From Chara braunii (taxonomy: Eukaryota; Streptophyta; Charophyceae; Charales; Characeae), in assembly GCA_003427395.1 (NCBI GenBank), contig BFEA01000078.1, positions 327,084 through 354,628 on the forward strand: 27,545 nt of DNA, in the 5' to 3' direction. The notes under the pieces were generated by a model. It was not told the origin of the DNA and ran no database searches. It worked only from the letters and a program-made list of their open reading frames with translations. The first letter of the stretch is position 1. Each line of letters begins with the position of its first letter. Both the position numbers and the translations under genes were made by a program. Below are positions 1-10,108 of the stretch, piece by piece.

Positions 1-34
1 AAGAGCCGATTCCCAGCGCAGCAGCCGAAGCAAA

Positions 35-58
35 GAAGTCCGCCGGGATCCGAACTCG
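35..58 (+). repeat. 24-bp palindromic element, copy 1 (forward)
   Basis: Matches the dispersed 24-bp element (arm, 8-bp core, arm) except for its last two bases. It is the only good copy in the first 4.2 kb; a decayed relative with one base missing lies at about 1386-1408. Confidence 0.7.
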
Positions 59-1285
59 GCAGAAATAGAATCGACGGCAAACCGGTCATTAACGGGTCGC
101 CGCGCACTGACCGTCGGCCAATCGACGTAACGAAAGCAATGGTATGAGAGGAAGAAGACAAAAAATAACATGGTTTAATGACCCTCAACCAACCCCCACA
201 ACCCCCGAGTAACTACACGTCGATTCGAAGTATGTGTGTCTGTACTGAAAGCCTTTGCAGCCCGCGCAGCTTCGACACCGAAGCGCCTCCGCACGCGAAC
301 GACAATAATGACTGCCACCGTCAGCTACCCCTATATACCCTAACCACAACAACACACACGACGAGCTTGATTGTGCACCCTTGGGTCCCCGACAATAACA
401 ACACACGCGATGGACTTGGTCGCGCAAAAGGACGGTTAGCATCACCCGGAACTGGAAATTTCGCCGCGCTCCGAACCTCGTGTCCACGCTTTGCCGTTGT
501 CAGTAGGAAGGCTAGCCGTGGGTGCAGCACCTCACAAGTCGTCGCGGCGCGGGCCCCAACAGACCCCTGCGAACACCTATTGCCCCTATCGACCAAACTA
601 CCTGATTTCGAAAGGCAAAGGTAGAACAGTGCGCAACTCCAACACCCAGGCGGCGTGGAGAAGAAAATTGCAACCATGGATGGAAGACCTTCCCGGAACC
701 CCAACAAATCCCGGTCCGCGAAAACGAGAAGGCCATCTCCGACTTGTGCGATGGCAATGTTGACACCTGACCGCGCGAACCGCAAAGCACGCCGAGGCAG
801 AAGCATGTCAGCGACTGAACCTCACCTGTCGCGACGATTCCTTTCATCTGAGGGCAACGAAGATCAACGGCAAACCGCATTTCGACCCGGCCACAGAAAC
901 TGTTGTCAACCCCAATAAACCCCTTTAAGGGCAATCCTCAAGACGAAACATTTTGCGCAACACCAGGCCACCGCGCACGAAAACGCACGGGGAAGTCTAA
1001 GCCGTTGAAAATGAAGGTCAGAATAACGCAGAGTCCCGAAGCTCGCAGGAGCCGTCGTTCAAGCGGGCATTGGAGCACCAAGAAACCGGTTTTCGCGCGG
1101 CCGGTGTCATTTGAAGGGAGCGTAAGCGAAGCACCCAAGGAACGCCATTTTCGGCGCACAGAAGGAAGGTCATCGCACTTTCAATTGGTCGTCGTGCGAC
1201 AACACTCGCAGAACAGAGGGTAGCGGTGGATGTACCGCCAGACAATTCGGCGCAGCGCGACCCCAAATTGACCCCTACAGACACA

Positions 1286-2150
1286 GACGGCGAGCAATGT
1301 TGCACACCAATACTCCTCGCGCAATCGACTCGCACGCAAAGGTCCACGCATCATGCGAAGGACTGTTAGATTCCCACGGATCCTCAAAGTCCACCAGGAC
1401 CGAACTCGGAGGAATGCGCGTGCAGCGAGTAACAGATTTTCGCACGGCTGCAGCTATTGGAACGGGTGGTTGGCGTTTGCACAGAAGCAGGCCATGCTTG
1501 TGGGAACCCCCCACAAACCCTCATAAGCCATTTCTTGAATCGAGCATTTTACGCACCCCTCGGCCTCTGACTTCCAGAACACGTCGGGATCGACGGCAGA
1601 CCGACAACAGGCACGTCTGCTGTCATCGACGGCAACCCCCACAAACCCCTACATGGGCATTTATGACGGCGAAGAATTTTGCGCACCAATACTCCTCCTC
1701 GAAGAAACTTGCACAGAAAGGTCCACGCCTCATGCGAAGGACGGTTAGATTCCCACGGTTAGATTCCCGCGGTCAGATTCCCGTAAATAACATGTCGAAA
1801 TAAAGAAATGGATGGAAGACTCCCTCCCCTGCAACCCTTTCAAACCCCGACTCCGCTAGTCGACAAGGCGAACCTCGATTCGCGCGCCGGGAACGTCGAC
1901 GTGCGACAGCGCGAACCGAAAAGCGCTCCGGAACACGAGCACGTCCGCGACAAGACTCCGCGCTCCGCGACAGTCAAAACCCGTAGGGGGCAACATAGAT
2001 CGACGGCAGACCGATGAAGGTCACGTCTGCTGTCACCGACGGCCACCCCCATAAACCCCTACGCGGGCATTCCAGGCGGCGAGGAATTTTGTGCACCAAT
2101 ACTCTTCCCTGGACCAACTCGCACGAAAAGGTCCACGCCTCATGCGTGAC
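1286..2150 (+). repeat. Three dispersed ~75-95-bp direct repeats
   Basis: A ~90-bp sequence containing GCACCAATACTC and AAGGTCCACGC, followed by CATGCG, occurs at about 1286-1381, 1665-1758 and 2073-2150. The second and third copies are preceded by a further shared stretch (GACGGCAGACCGA, then CACGTCTGCTGTCA and CCCCTAC). This implies a duplicated unit of roughly 370-410 bp. Confidence 0.65.
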
Positions 2151-2159
2151 GAGTATGTC

Positions 2160-2330
2160 TTTGCATGTGCGCGTGCGGTTGATTTTGTGTTGGAGTGTTT
2201 TTTTTTCGGGTTTGTGTATGTAGTGTCTCGTGTCTCTACTTGAGGGGCGTGTTTGTGTACGCGGCGTGTGTGCGCGTGTGTGTGTTTGTGTGAGTGCGTG
2301 TGTCTGTTCGTATCCGTGTGTGTTGTTTCG
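2160..2330. repeat. GT-rich low-complexity tract
   Basis: Irregular GT/GTGTGC-type simple sequence, with a short T run near 2201. Open frames across it, rich in His/Thr on the minus strand, are products of the simple sequence and are not called. Between it and the palindrome at 2486 nothing else is seen. Confidence 0.8.
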
Positions 2331-2485
2331 CCGATTGAACGCGCGAAGGTTGTCACCAAGGTGTGCGGCCATGGTTGAATGAATTGTTTCGCATCCCGAG
2401 GGTACTCCTGCTGTATTCTGGCGTTGAGCGACATGCGTGCGTAATATCCGGCGATTCCGTACGCTCTAATGAAGAACTGTAATCT

Positions 2486-3017
2486 GTTGTCCATCTATCC
2501 ATCCATTGTATCTCTGTCGCTGCGTGGTTCGACCAATCATACTTTGGGCAGGTCGAGGGCTACGACATTCAAACATCAAACAGGAACAATGGAGTGTGGT
2601 CAGTGGTCAGGATGTGATGAATTGATGAATGCCGATAGCTCCGATCGAACGCGCTGTGGCCAGTCACGAAACATAAACACCCCCCGCTCGATCGGATGTT
2701 TCTTCGTTCATCATTTTCATACACAACAAGAGCACACGAGATCCACACGTTTGTGTGTGGATCTCATGTGATCTTGTTGTGTACGAAACTAATGAATGGA
2801 GAAACATCCGATCGAGCACGGGGTGATTATGTTTTTTGACCGACCACAGCCTGTTCGATCGGAGCTATCGGCATTCGTTCGTTCATCATATCCTGACCAC
2901 TGACCACATTCCATTGTTCCTGTTTGTTGTCCCAACGCAGTAGCCGTCGATCTTCCCAAAGGATGATTAATCGAAACACGCGGCGACAGAGATACAATAG
3001 ATGGGTAGATAGACAAC
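2486..3017. mobile_element. Fold-back palindrome (532 bp), MITE/foldback-like
   Basis: Two arms of about 265 bp are inverted copies of each other (roughly 85% identical by eye) and meet at 2739-2762, where GATCCACAC and GTGTGGATC flank a 6-bp centre. The outer ends are GTTGTCCATC and, inverted, GTTGTCTATC. Open frames on opposite strands of the two arms translate to nearly the same peptide, which is a by-product of the inversion. The arrangement fits a non-autonomous fold-back element or an inverted duplication. No clear target-site duplication is seen at the edges, so the mobile nature is inferred. Confidence 0.7.
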
Positions 3018-4284
3018 ATTCCTTGATTTGATAGTATTCATTATTGATTATAGACAGTCCAGAGCACAAGGTACGTAATATCCCTTGATTATATGCAGTC
3101 CAGATCGTTGGAGCACGATCAGATCACTCTCGACATTGTCACCGCGTGTTTCGATCGGTCGTTCATTAGGCAGTTCTCATGAGCTGAGTAACTGATGCAT
3201 GATGAAAGCTTCGATCGAGCGCGAGGCAATCGGTCACGAAACATAATAACCGCGCGGCAGATCGGATCTTTCTCCACTCATCAGATCAATCATCCACACG
3301 TGAGTGGTGACATCGGCCATACCGCACGTGAGTGATGAACAGGACCATCACGATTGATCACGATACTGCCGCTGATCTGCCGAATGGATGATCAATCAAA
3401 GCAGAAGGTGACATTGTCGGGAAAGTAGACGCACCAAGTCGACCAATCGCCGAACACGAACAGAGAGCTCGCGATCGGTCGATTGATCGTGTGTGCTGTC
3501 TCAACGTTGTCACCGCGTGTGTGTTTCTCGGTATTATCAAATGTAATAACAAAACACACGTGGCACCGTGCACGAACGACCAACCTGGCGGCGAGCGACC
3601 GATCCATCACACTCGTTGATGTACCCCGAGCGAACAGTAGACTGGTCAATAGATCCACCACTACCAACATCACTGACCGACAATTCGGACTGCGGTCGAA
3701 CGACCAGTTGATCCAGCAGTCCACCAACCACACAGCCGAACGTGTGTTTGCGTTGCAACCGTGGCATCACCCTCTGCGCGATCGCCCAACCGGCAGGCGT
3801 ACCACCGATCCAGCAAACTGGTTGACAGGAGAGCGTTGGCACAAGTAACTGATTAGTTGATTGATCGACTTTTCGGTTTGTGGTTGGCCAATTAGCTGAT
3901 TGATCGGCCGGTCGCCGACCAGGGCACCGACATGCTAGCCGAGCGGTTCACTTTTCTCGCCCTGATTGCACTGCATTCGACCTGCCTCCTCGTCCATTGG
4001 TCGTACGCAGCACGCAGGGCAATTGGTCCACCACACGGTAGAAACCCGTGAAAAAGGTCGATCCCTGATCGAGAATGGACAAAAGACAGTTCGTGACGAC
4101 GTTGTTGCACATCGAACGTTGCTGGCCATCGAACCTTAGCGGCCATCGAACCTTGTTTGGAATGGAACCTGGCACCCCATCAAATCTCGGCGGGCATCAA
4201 AATGTTGGCGGACATCGAACGCCACTGGACGGCAAACCTCGTCGGTCATCGAACGTTGTCGGTCATCCAACGACGAACTTTCTT
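3018..4284. other. Non-coding region with decayed relatives of the fold-back element
   Basis: No supported gene. Phrases from the fold-back arms recur here in degraded form, for example GGTCACGAAACATAATAACC near 3231 and GGATGATCAATC near 3386. Many GATCGATC-like and TTGATTGATC-like words give a palindromic texture. At about 4105-4270 a short unit of the type GGCCATCGAACCTT / GGTCATCGAACGTT is repeated several times. Open frames are short and on both strands. Confidence 0.5.
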
Positions 4285-5191
4285 GAAGTCCGCCAGGATC
4301 CGAACTTCAAGAAAGCACGGGAAGGCGAGTTTGATAGACATCTGTGTCTCTCCCACGTAATTTCGCCAAGCTCGGATCCCGGTGGACCTCCGGTTCACGC
4401 CTTCCGCAAGACCCAACACGCGGTGCAACCCCAGCGGGCAACCACAGCGGTGGACCTGTGACAATGTGAAGTCCGCTGGAATCCGAACTTCAAAAAAGAG
4501 GGGAAGGCGAGTTTGATAGACAACTGTTTCTCTCCCACCGCATTTCGCCAAGTACGGATCCCGATAAACTTCAGGTTCTTGCCTTTCGTAAAACCCAACT
4601 CGAGTTGCCACCCCAGTGCACAACCACAGCAATGGACCTGTGAAAATGTAAAGTCCGTTGGAATCCGAACTTCAAGAAAGAATGGAAAGGCGAGTTTGAT
4701 AGACAACTGTTTCTTTCCCACGACATTTCGCCAAGTTTGGATCCCGGCGAACTTCAGGTTCTCGCCTTTCGTAAAACCCAACTCGAGTTGCAACCCCGGT
4801 GCACAACAACAACACTGGACCTGTCAAAATGTGAAGTACGCCAGGATCCGAACTTCAAGAAAGAATGGAAAGGCGAGTTTGACAGACAACTGTTTCTCTC
4901 CCACAGCATTTCGCGAAGTACGGATCCCGGCTAACTTCAGGTTCTTGCCTTTCGTAAAACCCAACTCGAGTTGCAACCCGAGTTCACAACCACAGCGGTG
5001 GACCTGTGAAAATGTGAAGTCCGCCGGAATCCGAACTTTAGGAAAGAATGGAAAGGCGAGTTTGATAGACAGCTGTGTCTCTTCCACGGCATTCCGCCAA
5101 GTTCGGATCCCAACGAACTTCAGGTTCTTGCCTTCCGTAAAACCCAACTCGCGTTCCAACCCCAGTGCACAACGACAGCAAGGGACCTATG
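4285..5191. repeat. Tandem array of five ~183-bp units, each with two 24-bp palindromic elements
   Basis: Units start at 4285, 4468, 4650, 4833 and 5016, so the period is 182-183 bp, and the array ends near 5191. Each unit opens with a forward 24-bp element (4285, 4468, 4650, 4833, 5016) and carries an inverted copy 81-83 bp later (4367, 4549, 4732, 4915, 5098). A unit therefore contains an inverted pair separated by about 58 bp. Since 183 is 61 codons, long periodic open frames appear on both strands; I regard them as artefacts of the period. Units differ by scattered substitutions, so the array is not brand new. Confidence 0.93.
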
Positions 5192-5339
5192 TCGTTTGAT
5201 TGCTCGCCAACTATGTTTACGAGTGTCACCGTCCCCGTGTGTGTCGTTTGGTATTTGCGCATGGTGTGTAGGGCACGTAATGGATGGGACCTTCTCGACA
5301 CCACAAATCTTTGAGTCGATCTTCTCGACACCACAAACC

Positions 5340-6290
5340 ATGAGTCCCCAAATGCACATTCGCTTGGCAGAACCGTTTCCTCCTTGCGCGACATCAGTGC
5401 GGCATTTCAACGGTGTGATGACTACGATCCACGGAGCGACCGCAAAGGACTTCAAAGAGGACCCCTGGATGACCGTCGTCCCATGCAGGGACGCGCATAT
5501 TGACGATTGGTGTGATGGGAATTCGGCCACGATGGAGAGTCGCTACCCTTCGACAAGCCAGTACAAATTCGCCAACATATTGGAGTTCGGGAACCTCATC
5601 CCGCTGTCTGACGCTGTCCTCAAACACAAGTTCCTGAACCACATGCGCAGAGCGCTGGGCTGCATTAACCGCCATTTCAGCCGCCTCGAATGCCACTACG
5701 TCAGCTCGTCGCCACGAACTTGGGGAGGCTCGCGGAAACAAGAGTTGCTGGACTGCGCTCGTCACTGCTCGTTCCTGGGCCAGTACCCGCTCCGGTGCCC
5801 TGGGAATTCTCCACAAGTTGTGTCATACTGTTGTGTGCGATTGACTGTGTCCGGGTCTGATTTCGCCAGAGCTCTATGTGTCGCTACGTCGAACAAGAGC
5901 ACGAAACTCGTCGATGCAGTTGTGCTTGTATCACGCAACGAGGTGGCAATCGAGGGGTCCAAGTTCGTGCCAACGCCCGGGCCTGAACGTGTAGATGGGT
6001 GGCGAGATTTGGTTATAGCAGGGCCGGTCCAAAACTTTTCGTTGCTTAGGGAGGTCGAGGAGAAAGTGTCCGCCATACGGGACTGTATAGGGAACTCCTT
6101 AGCACGACCGGGAGTGTTTCTTAGGATGAAATACATGTCCGTTTTTTCTGAAACTGCAACGGTCGACGATCCGCAGGTCCGCGTTTACGGATCGTCAATG
6201 AATGCTTTGTATGGCTACGGTTCGCGACCTCGTCCCCGAGGAACCGCGATTGTCACAAGATCTGGACGTGTGGTTGGACATCATGCTTAA
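5340..6290 (+). CDS. Unrecognised protein, probable gene or exon
   Basis: The open frame runs from 5196, but its first ~48 codons overlap the satellite edge and a direct repeat (CTTCTCGACACCACAAA at 5291 and 5321), so the ATG at 5340 is the more plausible start. That gives about 316 residues. The protein has mixed, globular-looking composition with several Cys and Trp and no membrane segment or signal peptide that I can see. I recognise no domain. It lies on the same strand as the ParB-like pseudogene 1.6 kb downstream and could belong to the same repeat family. The last ~20 residues may be out of frame (see 6473-6655). An adapter-containing misjoin sits just after the stop, but the stop itself lies in the duplicated sequence and appears identically in both copies. 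Confidence 0.4.
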   Translation: MSPQMHIRLAEPFPPCATSVRHFNGVMTTIHGATAKDFKEDPWMTVVPCRDAHIDDWCDGNSATMESRYPSTSQYKFANILEFGNLIPLSDAVLKHKFLNHMRRALGCINRHFSRLECHYVSSSPRTWGGSRKQELLDCARHCSFLGQYPLRCPGNSPQVVSYCCVRLTVSGSDFARALCVATSNKSTKLVDAVVLVSRNEVAIEGSKFVPTPGPERVDGWRDLVIAGPVQNFSLLREVEEKVSAIRDCIGNSLARPGVFLRMKYMSVFSETATVDDPQVRVYGSSMNALYGYGSRPRPRGTAIVTRSGRVVGHHA

Positions 6291-6588
6291 GCGAAAAGAA
6301 GGGAGACGAGTGAGAGGCTGTCTCTTATACACATCTAGATGTGTATAAGAGACAGGTATAGGGAACTCCTTAGCACGACCGGGAGTGTTTCTTAGGATGA
6401 AATACATGTCCGTTTTTTCTGAAACTGCAACGGTCGACGATCCGCAGGTCCGCGTTTACGGATCGTCAATGAATGCTTTGTATGGCTACGGTTCGCGACC
6501 TCGTCCCCGAGGAACCGCGATTGTCACAAGATCTGGACGTGTGGTTGGACATCATGCTTAAGCGAAAAGAAGGGAGACGAGTGAGAGG
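6085..6588. repeat. Artefactual 233-bp direct duplication flanking an adapter
   Basis: 6085-6317 and 6356-6588 appear identical and are separated only by the 38-bp adapter junction. Exact identity around a library adapter, in a region where real repeats are diverged, points to an assembly artefact. Removing 271 bp (for example 6318-6588) would give the likely genomic sequence. Confidence 0.93.
6318..6355. other. Nextera mate-pair junction adapter contaminating the assembly
   Basis: Two 19-bp Tn5 mosaic ends lie head to head: CTGTCTCTTATACACATCT followed directly by its reverse complement. This is the circularisation junction of Nextera mate-pair libraries and is not natural sequence. Its translation gives the peptide SYTHLDVYKRQ, known from contaminated database proteins, in the minus-strand frame here. 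Confidence 0.98.
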
Positions 6589-6655
6589 CTTGTGTGCTGT
6601 CGAACATAGCAGAGTTTTAGCAGTGGAGAAAAGCGCGGGAGGCAGCAGTTGCTAG
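6473..6655 (+). CDS. Possible shifted-frame C-terminal tail of the preceding ORF
   Basis: In the second copy of the duplicated segment another frame stays open for 60 codons and reads like protein (charged, with a DVWLDIMLKRKEG stretch) up to a TAG at 6653-6655. The frame of the upstream ORF stops at the position equivalent to 6290. A single-base shift near 6200 would link the two. I cannot tell whether this is a real frameshift, an exon boundary or chance. Confidence 0.2.
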   Translation: MLCMATVRDLVPEEPRLSQDLDVWLDIMLKRKEGRRVRGLCAVEHSRVLAVEKSAGGSSC

Positions 6656-7892
6656 TGCAAGCCGTCTCTTTCCATGTCGCGCCCTCTTGAAGTTCGGATC
6701 CAGACGAACTTCGCGGTTTGGCATGTGCGTCCTACCGGCCTCCGAGCTTCGAGTGCTGAGCGGAGTTGGAAATGGTCCTGCTACCAATTACGCCTGGACT
6801 CGATGACTGCTGCCATCGAAACCTGCGGTCGGTTGTGGAACCCCGGTTTTTTTCCTCGTGCGCCTTTGGATGTTTCTCTCTGTCTCTCTTTCTCGCGTCC
6901 TCCTGAAGTTTGGATCCCGGCGAACTTCAGGAGTCGCCTGTCTATTGCCACAGACGGTGGTATTCCGGATCCTTCATGGATTCTGGCAACAGCCAAAGTC
7001 CGCCCTAATCCGAACTGCTCCAATTTTCGATCTCGCATTATGCCCAGCTTGGCACTGGATGGACCCAAGCTCGAAAGCGAAAGTCGTGTCAACATTTCGT
7101 AGGTCCCTGGACTCCTCCATTTCAACCAGCCTTTCATTCCGGTGTGGCCTTCCTGGGCCGAGTTTGAGTTTAACAACCTTAGACTTGCGGATCGTGTGTC
7201 CGAGACGCCGTTTCTGCCTGTCACATCGTTCTGAAGTTTGGATCCCGGCGAACTTCACGTTTCAGGAGGTGCGTTGCTTTGTCGTGAGTCTTTGTGGTTC
7301 CGGGTGGGTTGCACAACCCGCCCGGCAACAGTTCCGGAGTGCGTTTGGTCGAGCACGGTTCTGGGACGCTGGCTGCATGGCTGCCTCTCTGTTCTGGTTT
7401 GGCTCCCGACGAGCTTCTGCTGTTGGACTGTTGGGAACACTACCCCGTCGAGCGCGAGCTTCCAACATGACCGCAAGTTGATTCCTGCGAAAAATTCTCG
7501 AAATTTGCTTCCGCCGTCTCTATCTCACGCACCGTCCTTTTGTTCGGATCCCGGCGGACTTCGCGATTTTCACTGTGCGTTTGTCTGTCTTTGTTCTTCG
7601 GGGTGCCTCGTGTGCCGCATAAACAGCGTGTGATCCCATGCGCACTGCGAGTTTTCACTTGCTTCTCTCTCTCTGTCTGCCTCTCGGTCTCTTGCCCGCA
7701 TGAAGTTCGGTTCCCGGCGGACTACCCCTTCTCACCGTTCCGGATTTGGGTGCCCGGGTGTCTTCGTGTGCGGCTTTCGCTGCGCTGCAGCCTGTGTTGA
7801 CGTGCGGCAGCGAGTGTTCTGTTTCTCCTGTGTTTTGACAGACATTGACTTCATGGTGTGCTGTTCGATTTGTGTTGTCGTTCGCAGACAGT
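6656..7892 (+). other. Non-coding leader or intron-like region with six 24-bp palindromic elements
   Basis: No coding frame is convincing. The stretch alternates pyrimidine-rich tracts (for example near 6880 and 7665-7695) with copies of the 24-bp element in reverse orientation at 6689-6712, 6905-6928, 7233-7256, 7539-7562 and 7702-7725. There is a decayed forward copy at 6995-7018 and a weaker relative near 7396. Several copies directly follow a CT-rich tract. An acceptor-like TTCGCAG ends at 7887, six bases before the ATG of the ParB-like gene, so the region may be 5' UTR and introns of that gene. Confidence 0.55.
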
Positions 7893-8105
7893 ATGTCTTT
7901 TTCCAAGGGCGAGGTGGAGCCAACAGGGACCTCCGGGAAGGAATCATGAAAAGATTCCACGAGGCGGTCGTCTACTGCCACGCAGGGGTGGTCGAACCAT
8001 TCGAGGTCGAAATGGTTCATCGACTGGTGCTGTGGAGACGCTTCCAACCCCACTGCGCAGCCATGTGGTCCTGTCATCTTCATCGATGATAGCAGAAGGN
8101 GTAGA

Positions 8106-9413
8106 GTGCTTGGTGCCATCTTGCGGTGGGAGGACGCAAAGGGGGGCCGGCGACATTTCTATACGCAGAAAGTTTATGGCGCCAAGGGCAACGTCGTTGC
8201 CAATTCGAAAGGGACATTGTTGGACCTCGAATTGTGTGAGGGGTTCGGAGCGGGTGCTGTGAACACCCCGTTCTATAGAGAACTCGTTCTCAGGGGCCGT
8301 TTTGTTTTAGCGCGTGAATTTTTCGACATGTTGGAGGACAAAAACATCGCTCTAGACGTCCCCTGCGACGTCAACCCATCCCTGGATCTGTCGTTACCGT
8401 TGAAGCTGTGCAGCGGTTGCGAGTCCAGCGGGGCAGGGGCGGAGGGTGGTGATCTGGGTTCTGATCCCGCCACTCAGCTGCACCGTGGCGAGAGCCGAGG
8501 TCAGTTCGACGACAGCGAGGATGAGGGGACTGCTCTGCCGTTGAGTGACACGTGGCGGTCTGTGTTGTCTATTCCTGGGGTTCAGATTGATGCTCCTGTT
8601 CAGCGGAAGAGTACGAGGCCTGCAGTATACGTGGCAGCCTATTCGGAGGTCGACTTGGAGGCGAGCGAGGGACACGGTGTGGAGGAGGTGGACGCGGGAG
8701 GCCTGGGCTCGCAAGGAGCTCCGCAAAAGAGGAGCGAGGATCGTCCAGACGAGTTCGCCGGTTCTACGAAGAAGTTAAAGAGCAAGGCCCCCAGGACTGC
8801 GGGGGAGAAACACAAGGGGACCGAGGGGGAGCAGGCTCGGCAGGTTGCCAAACGACCGTCTTCGAGACAGAAGCAGCCCGAGTCTGGACCGTCTTTTCCA
8901 CCGACAACAGGGACTCCCATCGACGTCGACGCCGGGTACTTCCTCGAGTACAAAGACGGCGTTCGGACAAAGCGGGAGTTCGACATTAGCCCTGCGCAGG
9001 TCGTCGACCTCGGGGACTGGGAGGACCTGTACAACCAGCGGTCCCTGGATCCCGTGCTCATGGAAGGGATCAAGGAAGCGATGCAGTTGGCGTTCGAAAA
9101 CAAAGCGCAGTCTTACGATTTACCAACCCTGAAACTGGCGCCGCTGGGGCTTGATAAACCGACTCCGGGGACCAGGGCAGAACGTCTGAGACCGGAGGAT
9201 TGGAGGGATGAGCTGGCGGGACAATACTACTACTACGCGGTGCGTGGGCAGCACAACGCGGCTGCAGCGAGGTCGTTGCTCGGCAGCGAGGTGGCCAGGA
9301 AATACAATTTCGAGCGGTGGCCTGCACGAATGGTCTACTTTTCGGACGACGACTTGGAAGGGTACTTCCTTGTCAGTTCCCAGGACAGCAAGAAGGACCT
9401 GAAGTCGCCCCCA
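8106..9413 (+). pseudogene. ParB/sulfiredoxin-fold-like segment
   Basis: An uninterrupted stretch of 436 codons. Residues ~1-80 are globular. Residues ~95-270 are low-complexity and acidic/basic with a KKLKSKAPR-type basic patch. Residues ~272-436 resemble a ParB-like nuclease/sulfiredoxin fold: a strand with ISPAQV, then LYNQRSLDPVLMEGIKEAM as the helix after the first strands. Next comes YYYAVRGQHNAAAARSLL, which corresponds in style to the G-x-H-R phosphate-binding box of the family, although Arg is replaced by Asn. ParB-like domains of this type bind or cleave nucleic acid or nucleotides and are often fused to DNA methylases in phages. The assignment is from motif pattern only. The frame ends at an in-frame TGA followed by continuing protein-like sequence. 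Confidence 0.45.
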
Positions 9414-9416
9414 TGA

Positions 9417-10105
9417 CAGCTGAAGTTGTCAATGAGGGACATTAGGTGGCAGTGGAAGCGCGCCGGTTGCCCGCGTGCCGGTATGGGGAACCCCATCGGA
9501 AAACAGGATCAGGTCCGGAAGTGGCGTGAATTCTGTAATGTCGCACTCAACATGACACAGCACAACAACTTGTGGATTCTCGCAGATCAGCAGGGCGAGG
9601 AGGCCATCAGGAAACAAGGCGCTGCCCTGCGTTCCTATTTCCCGCTGGCGATGGCAGGGGAGAACGTCTGGAAACTGGCCGTCAAGTTTTTCGAGAAATG
9701 GGAGACAGGCAGATTGCTCGGACACGACGGCGCAAAGTGGATCATGCGGAAGAAGAAAGTCAAAAAGTGAAGCCTGGGGTTGCATACATCCATAATGACA
9801 AGCTGGGCAGGAAGGAGGTCGTGTACAACGTCCCTGTGGAACCGCCGTCAAAGAAAGGCAAAAAGGAGAAAGAGGAGGGCGAGTGGTTCGTGCAAGTGCC
9901 AGAGCCAGACGCGCATTGTTGGAAAACGATGGAGTCGATGACAAACAACGAGAAGTGCCGCGTCTTGAAGAAGGTGCTCGCTTGCGAGGTGGTTTGGGTA
10001 CAGGCCGGCTCCTCAGCGTTGGCGAAGCTCGGAAAGCTGAGCGTCCAGGAGGTGGTGAATTTGGTGAAGTGCGACCGGGTGCTGGTGCGTCTGTGGAACT
10101 ACTAC
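9417..10105 (+). pseudogene. Linker/central region of the ParB-like protein, frameshifted
   Basis: After the TGA at 9414 the same frame continues to 9767, with a Trp- and Lys-rich, helix-forming sequence (MRDIRWQWKRAG onward). It then hits a TGA at 9768 just after a Lys-rich KKKVKK stretch. The next frame takes over within the same A-rich run (KVKPGVAYIHNDK onward) and continues to a TAG at 10106. The overlap in an A-rich tract suggests a one-base indel. No domain is recognised; basic clusters (KKGKKEKEEGE) suggest an unstructured linker. Confidence 0.45.
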
Positions 10106-10108
10106 TAG

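Larger units (their letters stand above)
1..2150. repeat. Diverged satellite-like repeat block, no gene
   Basis: No convincing coding region is seen: open frames are short, overlap on both strands and resemble no family I know. The block is built from recurring phrases. A phrase of the type ATCGACGGCA recurs near 71, 866, 1590, 1628 and 1999. A phrase of the type ACCCCCACAAACCCC recurs near 190, 700, 910, 1508, 1634 and 2045. The copies are diverged and irregularly spaced, so this looks like old tandem or segmental duplication rather than a fresh satellite. Base composition is GC-rich with many CG dinucleotides. Confidence 0.55.

Noticed and set aside
2469-3019. Two similar ORFs on opposite strands
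   Set aside because: Mirror translations of the fold-back arms, without coding features.
4285-5191. CRISPR-like array
   Set aside because: The sequence between elements is itself repeated from unit to unit, the host is eukaryotic, and there are no cas genes.
4395-5199. Long periodic ORFs on both strands with ~61-residue repeats
   Set aside because: They come from the 183-bp tandem unit being a multiple of three; both strands are open, and there is no start context or family resemblance.
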